Shown here one piece after another: positions 16,213-22,905 of a stretch of DNA of 64,000 nucleotides (positions are counted from its first letter, which is position 1; each line of letters begins with the position of its first letter). The notes under the pieces were generated by a model that was not told where the DNA came from, searched no databases, and saw only the letters and a list, made by a program, of their open reading frames with translations. Origin of the DNA: Alphaproteobacteria bacterium (lineage in GTDB: Bacteria > Pseudomonadota > Alphaproteobacteria > UBA9219 > RGZA01); the NCBI GenBank assembly GCA_033762625.1, contig JANRLI010000007.1, positions 215,541 through 279,540 of the forward strand, in the 5' to 3' direction. The translations under genes were made by a program, and so were the position numbers.

Positions 16213-16752
16213 TCAAGGCTTCGATGGTAGTTGCGCGGTGCTCTTCCAGAACATGCAAAACGAACCGATGCATAATGGCTGCGGGCGCAGCTTCATTGAC
16301 GCCAAAATGCCTCGCAATGCGTCCTTGTCGTTCGCGTTCTTGACTTCAAATGGCGACTTACATGGCCAAGCTTGCGACAGCGCGATCCAGGTCAATGTCG
16401 ACAGATCGGCTTGGCGACTTTCTGGATGCGCGCGAAGGTAGTTCATCAAGACATCATACGCCTGCTGTGTCTTGGTGTCGTGCGGAGGACAGGGAGGCGG
16501 GTCGCTTGTGCTCCACGTGTCACCCACATTCTCATCTGATGCAATACTGAGTGATATTGCTTTGCCAATATAAAAGCCTTGAATATACCCGCCAAGAAAC
16601 ACCATGCAGGCATCCTTCTCGGCGCCGCGTGAATTTTCGCATGTTGAGAAATATTTATTACCAGTTGGTCCATCGTCGGCGCTTGCATGATTTGGCAAAG
16701 ACGATATGGCTATGAAGGCAACAAACAATACTGATGCAGTAATAATGCGCAT
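16213..16752 (-). CDS. Secreted Rap1a/Tai-like protein
   Basis: The 179-residue protein has a signal peptide (ITASVLFVAFIAISSLPNHA, cleavage near SADD). The mature part carries Cys-rich spacing typical of the Rap1a/Tai immunity fold: CENSRGAEKDACMVFLGGYI, then CPPHDTKTQQAYDVLMNYL, then ALSQAWPC. Rap1a and Tai proteins sit in the periplasm and neutralise peptidoglycan amidase toxins (Ssp1/Tae4 class). No toxin gene is next to it, so it may be an orphan immunity gene. The family call is by pattern only. The region is AT-richer than its neighbours. Confidence 0.65.
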   Translation of the reverse strand: MRIITASVLFVAFIAISSLPNHASADDGPTGNKYFSTCENSRGAEKDACMVFLGGYIQGFYIGKAISLSIASDENVGDTWSTSDPPPCPPHDTKTQQAYDVLMNYLRAHPESRQADLSTLTWIALSQAWPCKSPFEVKNANDKDALRGILASMKLRPQPLCIGSFCMFWKSTAQLPSKP

Positions 16753-16823
16753 ACGTTGTTTATAGCGCGGCCTCTTCGGAAAGTCGAGACGTGGTAGAAG
16801 AGCCCTCGCTCCGGTTCACCAGG

Positions 16824-16890
16824 GGGATTTTGATCACCCCCTTACGCCACGCGTCGCTCGCCTGTCTGGGCGAGCGAGCGACGGTGGCTC
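16824..16890 (-). terminator. Paired hairpins downstream of the HTH gene
   Basis: Two inverted repeats lie in the short gap after the HTH gene: a GGGGGAT/ATCACCCCC hairpin and a GCTCGCC/GGCGAGC hairpin. They could end minus-strand transcription. No strong T-tract follows, so efficiency is uncertain. Confidence 0.4.
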
Positions 16891-16905
16891 CAGGGGGATG
16901 ATGAC

Positions 16906-17178
16906 TTAGGCAGCTTTGCGCGGCTGCGCATAACCGCGTTGCTCTTGTTCTGTGATCCAGTTGAGCAGGACCGTGCGGCGCGCACACAGCACCGATCCGA
17001 GCCGGAAGATCGGAAGGCGGGAGGTCTCGGCGAGGTGGTAAACCTTCCGTCGCTGCCGGCTATCGCCATAAATGAAATGAGCAATCGCCTCTGCGCCGCG
17101 CAGCACATCGTCTGCAAGGGCATCGTTAATCTGCATCAGAACCGCCGACGGCAATTGGGTCGAAGTATTTGGTAACAT
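16906..17178 (-). CDS. HTH-type DNA-binding protein, paralogue 2
   Basis: 90 residues, sharing the core DDVLRGAEAIAHFIYGD then RRKVYHLAETSRLPIFRLGS with the protein at 13080-13403. The recognition segment (VLCARRTVLLNWITEQE) is nearly identical, so the two may bind the same sites. It is divergent from the integrase at 17437 and could act as its regulator or as a directionality factor. The start at 17178 has GGAGGG-type spacing upstream. Confidence 0.75.
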   Translation of the reverse strand: MLPNTSTQLPSAVLMQINDALADDVLRGAEAIAHFIYGDSRQRRKVYHLAETSRLPIFRLGSVLCARRTVLLNWITEQEQRGYAQPRKAA

Positions 17179-17329
17179 AAGGCCCTCCTTGTCTTGCGTT
17201 GTATGCGTTGTCGACCGTCGCCGTCCAAGCTCGATGAACTAATTCCAAACGATGAAAAGATTGCGCGGTATGTTTCGACTCCTAATAAAAATTCTATTGT
17301 TATTCAATAAGGCCTGATTTAATATCCAG

Positions 17330-17389
17330 TTGGATGCGTGGGAATCTTTGGGAATCGCTTTTGCACGCTAGTGCCATCCCGCATCCAAC
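17330..17389. repeat. Inverted and direct repeats upstream of the integrase
   Basis: A perfect 10-bp inverted repeat (GTTGGATGCG at 17330-17339, CGCATCCAAC at 17380-17389) encloses a tandem TGGGAATC pair spaced by two bases. It ends 47 bases before the integrase ATG. Such sites can be operators or accessory arm sites for recombination. Confidence 0.55.
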
Positions 17390-17436
17390 CAATCATATTC
17401 GACCAAACTTGTTCGCTCCTGCAAAGGTGGTGCGTC

Positions 17437-18690
17437 ATGGCGTCTGTGCGCAAACGCAAATGGAAAACCAAAGGTGAGACCCGCTTCGCATGGGTGGTCG
17501 ACTTCGTCGGCCGCGATGGCAAACGTGGGCGCCAGCAGTTCGACACGCGCGCAGAAGCCGATGCTTACCGTATCACGATCGAAGGCGACATCCATCGCGG
17601 CGATTACCGCGCACAAGCCGGCTCCACAACGGTGCAGCAAGCGGCGCGGCTGTTCCTCGATCATTGCCACGAACGCATGCACCGGCGCGAACGCATGACG
17701 CGGCACAATCTCAATGTCTATGAAGGCCACATCGCGAACTACATCGCTCCCAGTGTTGTGCGAAGCTCGCCAAGAAAACGAACGAGAGCGCGTTCACCGT
17801 TCGACAAGGGTCTTGATGACACCACGCTACGTGAGCTCACGACCGGACGCGTCGAACGCTTCTGCGATGATCTCAAGAAGACCGACATCGCTGTACCCAC
17901 CATTCGCAAGATCCTTGGGACACTCAAGCAGATCCTGCGCTTTGCCGTTAGCCGAGATCTGGTTGCCATCAACGTCGCTCGCGATGTGCGTGTGATCGGG
18001 CGCCGCGATCAGGGCGCGCGCAAGATCGTGCCGCCGAGCAAGGAAGATATGCGTCTGCTGATTGCTGCGGCCGATGAAGACTTCCGGGTGATGCTGGTGG
18101 TTGCCGCTGCGACAGGCGCCAGAGCCGGCGAATTCCACGCGCTGCGCTGGAAACATGTGGACCTTGCGAGAGGCGAGGTGCGAATCATCACGCGCGTTGA
18201 TGCCTATGGCAGCGAAGACGTAACCAAGACGGAAGCAGGTATGCGCGAGGTGCCACTCGGCTCCGAAGTCGTTGCGATGCTCAAAGACTGGAAGCGTCGC
18301 TCGAAATTCACCAAGCCCGATGATCTCGTCTTCACGAATGAGCGCGGCAACTATGTCAATCATGACAACATGGTCAAACGCCGCTTCCGTCCGCTGTTTG
18401 AGAAGCTGCAGGCAGCACATGAGGAAGATCCGGTTGAGCATCCAAGGGCGCCAGCCTATTTTAACTGGCATGCGCTACGGCACTTCGCGATCTCGTGCTG
18501 GATCGAAGCTGACCTAAAGCCAAAGACGGTGCAGACCTTCGCTGGTCACAGCAGCTTGCAAGTCACGATGGACCGGTACGGTCACCTCTTCAAATCAGAA
18601 GATCATAAGGCGACGATGGACCGGATCGCCAAAGGCGTGTTTGGCGGTGATTTAAAAACCAAGAAAAACAAGGCATTACAGGCATTATAG
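17437..18690 (+). CDS. int: Tyrosine recombinase / integrase
   Basis: 417 residues from the ATG at 17437 (AGGTGG upstream). The N-terminal part is an arm-binding/SAM-like region (KRKWKTKGETRFAWVVDF, then TTVQQAARLFLDHCHE). The catalytic domain has R229 (GARAGEFHALRW), the Lys in DVTKTEAGMREVPL, H345-xx-R348 (HALRH), H371 (GHSS) and the nucleophile Y381 (YGHLF), so the full R-K-H-R-H-Y set is present. It presumably integrates the element into tRNA-fMet. Its position 13 kb from one end and 8 kb from the other is odd for an integrase. Confidence 0.93.
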   Translation: MASVRKRKWKTKGETRFAWVVDFVGRDGKRGRQQFDTRAEADAYRITIEGDIHRGDYRAQAGSTTVQQAARLFLDHCHERMHRRERMTRHNLNVYEGHIANYIAPSVVRSSPRKRTRARSPFDKGLDDTTLRELTTGRVERFCDDLKKTDIAVPTIRKILGTLKQILRFAVSRDLVAINVARDVRVIGRRDQGARKIVPPSKEDMRLLIAAADEDFRVMLVVAAATGARAGEFHALRWKHVDLARGEVRIITRVDAYGSEDVTKTEAGMREVPLGSEVVAMLKDWKRRSKFTKPDDLVFTNERGNYVNHDNMVKRRFRPLFEKLQAAHEEDPVEHPRAPAYFNWHALRHFAISCWIEADLKPKTVQTFAGHSSLQVTMDRYGHLFKSEDHKATMDRIAKGVFGGDLKTKKNKALQAL

Positions 18691-18711
18691 GAAATAAGAT
18701 GATTTAAACGA

Positions 18712-19746
18712 TTGAATCCTATAATTTCGAATAATGGAGTGAGAGGTCCTATTTTAGAGTTCGATGGCAATCAGCGTCGGCATGTTCTGAATGTTCAGCA
18801 GCAATTTGCGGCATGGCGCGAGGATCGTCGTGCCTTGCGCCGTATCGGCGGCATGCACTGGAAGACGGGCGGCAATGGCCAGCGCTATCTCTACGCAACA
18901 AACGGACGCAAAGAAAAATCCCTCGGAGTGAAATCCGAAGAGACCGAAGCGATCTATAAGGCGCACGGCGATCGCGTCGAGGAACTCCGCGCGCGCATCG
19001 AGAAATCAGCGGACCTGCTCGATCGAAGCGCGCGCGTCAGCAAGGCACTCTATCTTGGCCGGGTGCCAACCATCGCCGCGAAGATCCTGCGCAAGCTCGA
19101 TGATGAAGGATGGCTCGATGGACAATTGATGGTTGCCGGCACCAACGCCTTGTTCGCTTATGAGTTCGGGACCGGCGTTCTCGTCGGCGAAGATCTGATC
19201 GCGACGGAAGACCTCGATCTGCTTTGGGACCCTCGCCATCGCTTGTCTTTTGTATCCGCCGATGAATCGTCCGTAAGTGTGCTCGGCCTTATCAAGCAGG
19301 TCGATCGCTCATTCCGAAAGCGCAGACCCTATCAAGCGATCAACGATGACAGCTATCTTGTTGATGTCATCCGGCCCGTGCAGCCCAACGAGATGTTCAA
19401 AGAGCCGCCCAAGCTGACGAAGGGCGCTGACGAGTTCGATCCATCGCCCATCGAAGGCCTTGCCTGGCTGGTCAGCGCTCCGCGCTATGAGCAGATTGCG
19501 ATCGCCGAAGATGGCTGGCCCGTTCGCATCGTCACGATCGATCCTCGCGCCTATGCGCTTCACAAAGTCTGGCTTTCCAAACGCAGCCAGCGCGAAAGCT
19601 TGAAACGACGTCGGGATCTTGCCCAGGCAAAGGCCGTCGCGGAACTTGCGGTGCACTGGCTGAACCTTCGCTTCGACGGAAGTGATCTGTCAGCGCTGCC
19701 CGTCGAGCTGCTTGATGGCATGGCAGAATTGAAGGGGCTCACCTGA
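18712..19746 (+). CDS. Nucleotidyltransferase (NTP_transf_8, GSU2403-like)
   Basis: About 344 residues. The core GQLMVAGTNALFAYEF then EDLDLLWDPRHRLSF shows the nucleotidyltransferase G-T/S motif and an Asp-x-Asp pair; a C-terminal helical part follows (AYALHKVWLSKRSQRESLKR). Related stand-alone nucleotidyltransferases act in toxin-antitoxin or abortive-infection pairs by modifying tRNA or proteins, but no partner is obvious here. The TTG at 18712 or the GTG at 18739 is the start; neither has a good ribosome-binding site. It follows the integrase by 21 bases. Confidence 0.75.
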   Translation: MNPIISNNGVRGPILEFDGNQRRHVLNVQQQFAAWREDRRALRRIGGMHWKTGGNGQRYLYATNGRKEKSLGVKSEETEAIYKAHGDRVEELRARIEKSADLLDRSARVSKALYLGRVPTIAAKILRKLDDEGWLDGQLMVAGTNALFAYEFGTGVLVGEDLIATEDLDLLWDPRHRLSFVSADESSVSVLGLIKQVDRSFRKRRPYQAINDDSYLVDVIRPVQPNEMFKEPPKLTKGADEFDPSPIEGLAWLVSAPRYEQIAIAEDGWPVRIVTIDPRAYALHKVWLSKRSQRESLKRRRDLAQAKAVAELAVHWLNLRFDGSDLSALPVELLDGMAELKGLT

Positions 19747-19855
19747 GCGGCAATCCCGAGCCATTCCCATCCGTTGACGGACCTCCTCATTGAAGAGGTG
19801 ACCACCTGCGCAGCAGGATGATGCCGACTTCAACCCCCAACGAAGGAGGCCTTCC

Positions 19856-20365
19856 ATGAATACCGTCATCACCATCGGCAAGCGACTGATCCCCATCGAG
19901 CACATCGCTTTCGTCGAACCCTACGACCCCTCGACCAATCCCAAGCTGCAGACGAGCCGGGACTACAAAGCCCGCATCGTCATGATCAACCGCGAGAGCG
20001 TGCTCACGGAGCAGACGCCCCAGAGCTTCGCCGAGGCTTATGGCTTCCGCATCCTGGAGCAGGACCAGATCGCCACCAATCCTGCCGTGTCGTTTCGTGT
20101 CGAGACGTTCGAACCGGCGGACGGCTTTACGCCGAGCAAGGCGTTCGCGGCGCGCGTTCTATGGCGTGACTATGATGGGAACGATCAAAGCAAACTGCTC
20201 CTGGCGGCGCCGGAGAAGGTTCTCGCCGTAGTCGTTCGCGGAGAAAGCGACGCTCGTCCGGCAGCATCTGAGGCAACAGCGGCTCTTCCAGATGAAAACA
20301 CAATGCGTCGGCCACCGCGAAGACGCCAAGCGAATGCCGCAGCTGATGTGATGCCACAGCAGTAA
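19856..20365 (+). CDS. Hypothetical protein, 169 aa, basic C terminus
   Basis: Not recognised. The N-terminal ~80 residues (MNTVITIGKRLIPIEHIAFVEPYDP) look like a small beta-rich domain. The C-terminal tail is Arg/Pro/Ala-rich (RRPPRRRQANAAADV) and probably disordered. GGAGG lies upstream of the ATG, and a strong terminator follows 18 bases after the stop, so it looks like a well-expressed single gene. Confidence 0.7.
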   Translation: MNTVITIGKRLIPIEHIAFVEPYDPSTNPKLQTSRDYKARIVMINRESVLTEQTPQSFAEAYGFRILEQDQIATNPAVSFRVETFEPADGFTPSKAFAARVLWRDYDGNDQSKLLLAAPEKVLAVVVRGESDARPAASEATAALPDENTMRRPPRRRQANAAADVMPQQ

Positions 20366-20383
20366 CATCACGCCCGACATGAA

Positions 20384-20420
20384 GAAGCCCGCGAGCCACT
20401 AACTCGCGGGCTTCCTTTTT
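20384..20420 (+). terminator. Rho-independent terminator
   Basis: A perfect 12-bp stem GAAGCCCGCGAG/CTCGCGGGCTTC with a 7-nt loop is followed by a run of five T. It ends the 19856 gene and may also serve the convergent cargo operon that stops at 20423. Confidence 0.9.
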
Positions 20421-20422
20421 GC

Positions 20423-21595
20423 CTAAGGAGACGATGTCACATAGAGCGCGTAGGGAAGGCACCACCGAACTGCCTTGCTGAGCTCCCGTCGTTGCTCAGT
20501 ACTCATTGTACTCCATTCCGGCATCACAAGCTTAAGCCTTCTCAAGGTATCGATTTGCGGAATTTCAAAGACATAGAATTCGTGGCGCACGGCCTGCCCA
20601 ACTGCCGCCGAGATACGGTCTGCGATCACACGCCGTGCATAACGTGGGAGCATCTGATCGCTGGGACGGCCTTGTCTTATCGAAACCCCAGGTGGCAAAA
20701 CGGCATCAATCGTGCCTGGATACGCATTAGGATCGTACTCGCCCTGCGGTCGAAGCCCGCCGAAAATGTTCAGGCACATGATATCGCCGTAGGTGTAAGC
20801 CCACATGGGTTGTGTGCTACTGTGCCGAAATACTGCCAGCCCCATACCTTCTTTGAGGAGGCTCTGAACGAGGCTGTTTCGCAGATCATCGTCTATTTTC
20901 AGTGATGGAGCGCCTCTGGTTTCATCCGGTGCGTCAAACTCTGCTGCAACATAGGGGAAGCCATCCGGACCAATACGTTTGATGCTATTCGGTATCAGAA
21001 CTGGCTCGGCATCCTTATTGAAGTAGTGGAGTAGATACTGCTGGGCATTCGCGATGTTGAAGCCATCCGAAGGGTCTAACGGCTCAGGGTATGGTGTTTG
21101 CACAGCCTTTGCCGGTTCCGATGAAATAGCGCTTTGCGCAGCAGGAACCGGAGCGATGTTTTCGGGCGTCAGTGGCCTTTGAGCGGACAGGTTGAGTGCC
21201 GTAATCGCGCGGAAAACTGAGACGCGCTTGCCATAAGAATTAGTGAGCTTCCCAAGCGCAAATTTAGCGCCGAGAGGAAAGTTCGCGTCACAGATCATGC
21301 GGGGTAAGAAGGTGAGGCTGAAATGGGCCTGGACTTCTTCTGGTGTCTTTCCGACAAGTTCTTTGCGTTCGATTACGAAGATGCCATTCAATGGAGCCAC
21401 TTCGCCGTCGTAGACGCGGACGTAGGCATCGGTTTCAAGATTGGCGACGGCTGTCATAAGTTCCGTGATGGGGGCGCTGTGCTCGTCGGACGGTACTACC
21501 GACGACTTAATTCCCTCCGGCTCCTCGTGAGGAACCGGTGACGCGTTCGTTGATGATGGCGGGGTGCTGATAGATGAGTACTCCGACGAGGTCAT
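20423..21595 (-). CDS. Cargo operon gene 4, unknown function, 390 aa
   Basis: Not recognised. A Ser/Pro-rich N-terminus (residues 1-45) precedes a first domain (AYVRVYDGEVAPLNGIFVIE, FLPRMICDANFPLGAKFALG), a Pro-rich linker and a second domain with ADRISAAVGQAVRHEFYVFE and YGDIMCLNIFGG. It overlaps gene 3 by four bases. The stop is directly at the terminator. No catalytic motif was identified, and AT-richer composition marks it as recently acquired relative to the mob region. Confidence 0.65.
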   Translation of the reverse strand: MTSSEYSSISTPPSSTNASPVPHEEPEGIKSSVVPSDEHSAPITELMTAVANLETDAYVRVYDGEVAPLNGIFVIERKELVGKTPEEVQAHFSLTFLPRMICDANFPLGAKFALGKLTNSYGKRVSVFRAITALNLSAQRPLTPENIAPVPAAQSAISSEPAKAVQTPYPEPLDPSDGFNIANAQQYLLHYFNKDAEPVLIPNSIKRIGPDGFPYVAAEFDAPDETRGAPSLKIDDDLRNSLVQSLLKEGMGLAVFRHSSTQPMWAYTYGDIMCLNIFGGLRPQGEYDPNAYPGTIDAVLPPGVSIRQGRPSDQMLPRYARRVIADRISAAVGQAVRHEFYVFEIPQIDTLRRLKLVMPEWSTMSTEQRRELSKAVRWCLPYALYVTSSP

Positions 21596-22170
21596 GGCGA
21601 CGGTTCGCTAGTCACCATTGGCGGCCAACCTGGATGCTCATAAACCGGCACCCATTTTGATACTGGTCGCAACTTCATGGATGCAACAAAACCCAAGTCC
21701 TCACGATGTTTTGCCTGCACTCCAGCGAGAGCGTAACGCGTATTATACGGCAAAGTTGGATCTAGCGGTTCAGAGTCAGCAAAAAAGGTACCAGTGTGTA
21801 TATCTAGCGTTCTGGAGGTTCGCTCGCTTGTATTGCAATGCAATTTCGGAGCGTTCCGATCGTATATCCATAGATCACTATACAAATAGCTTTGAAACCT
21901 TTGATCGTCTCTTTCGTTATAAAGCGTCTGTGCTTTCCATAACAATTTCCCATCGACACTGACGCACCAAAGATTAGTTCCTGCGAATTGTGGATCAGCT
22001 CCTGGATCGGGAACACTCAAAACTATAAAGAGCTTATCCTCAAGCCTTGCTATCTCCGCTATGTCCGTTGGAAATTCGAAGACGATAGCTCCGTTTCGCG
22101 AAACACTTCGATCGCTAATCGAGACGTCGCCGAGGATTGCCTTTGTCGATTGATTTTGTTTGTTGTTCAT
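21592..22170 (-). CDS. Cargo operon gene 3, unknown function, 192 aa
   Basis: Not recognised. It looks beta-strand-rich, with a beta-propeller or jelly-roll flavour: AIVFEFPTDIAEIARLEDKL, FIVLSVPDPGADPQFAGTNL, NLWCVSVDGKLLWKAQTLY, with an Asp/Gly turn pattern. The N-terminus is polar and there is no signal peptide. It overlaps gene 4 by four bases (ATGA), so they are translated together. An immunity-type role is possible in such clusters but is speculation. Confidence 0.65.
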   Translation of the reverse strand: MNNKQNQSTKAILGDVSISDRSVSRNGAIVFEFPTDIAEIARLEDKLFIVLSVPDPGADPQFAGTNLWCVSVDGKLLWKAQTLYNERDDQRFQSYLYSDLWIYDRNAPKLHCNTSERTSRTLDIHTGTFFADSEPLDPTLPYNTRYALAGVQAKHREDLGFVASMKLRPVSKWVPVYEHPGWPPMVTSEPSP

Positions 22171-22215
22171 TGCTCTATTTTAGTGCATTTTGTCATTGTT
22201 ATGCAACGTGATTGA

Positions 22216-22896
22216 TTATCCGATATCCCGTGTATTTACGAAAGACACCGAGCCTAAATCGCTTATCTTGAATTGACGTACCTCTCCGCTGTCTGGTCGG
22301 CTAGCCTCAACAAATGTACCATGCGCTACATGGACATCGGAAACCTTGGTTGGGAGCGGTTGGTTTGGAGGCAAAGACAGCCTCCGCGATATCTCCTCTG
22401 CTGACATATGGCCATCGTTTATATCAACAGGTCTCGTGGCATAGCGACCTTGCTGATTATCTGCGCCATGTACACGGTCAAGTTCTGTGGGCGTGAGATT
22501 GATGCTATAAATTACGACCGGCGCTTCCGGATGGTACTCCGGAACTTTCCCTGGATCTTGCAATGCATTCTGCTGGGCAGCCCAATCACGATCTTTCAAT
22601 TCTAGCCCACGACTTGCGTGGAGCTGGGCCGATGTTGCACCCGGGATTTCGGGGTGGGGTAGATGCCCTTCATTTGTTGCGGAGGGAGCTGTGAGCGACC
22701 AAAGGTCGTTATAGTAGTTCAGCGGGACCTCAGGCGGCGGTAGAGGATTACGTCTCAGGATTTGATCTTCTGCCGCGCGAGCTAGTACTTGATTCAATCG
22801 CGCGGCCTCGAACCGTTGTGCTGCGGCGCGCTCCTCGGCTTGGTATGTGGCTAGTTGTTCGGGCGTTCTAGCTGATGGATTTATTTGGCATCCCAT
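22216..22896 (-). CDS. Cargo operon gene 2, unknown function, 226 aa
   Basis: Not recognised. The N-terminal 60 residues form a charged helix rich in Ala, Glu and Arg (YQAEERAAAQRFEAARLNQV); the middle is Pro-rich and probably flexible. The end (VSDVHVAHGTFVEASRPDSG, RQFKISDLGSVSFVNTRDIG) is a small beta domain. A start-proximal Cys follows the initiator (MGCQINPS) but no signal peptide precedes it. It begins nine bases after gene 1. Confidence 0.6.
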   Translation of the reverse strand: MGCQINPSARTPEQLATYQAEERAAAQRFEAARLNQVLARAAEDQILRRNPLPPPEVPLNYYNDLWSLTAPSATNEGHLPHPEIPGATSAQLHASRGLELKDRDWAAQQNALQDPGKVPEYHPEAPVVIYSINLTPTELDRVHGADNQQGRYATRPVDINDGHMSAEEISRRLSLPPNQPLPTKVSDVHVAHGTFVEASRPDSGEVRQFKISDLGSVSFVNTRDIG

Positions 22897-22905
22897 GTGT
22901 GTGCC

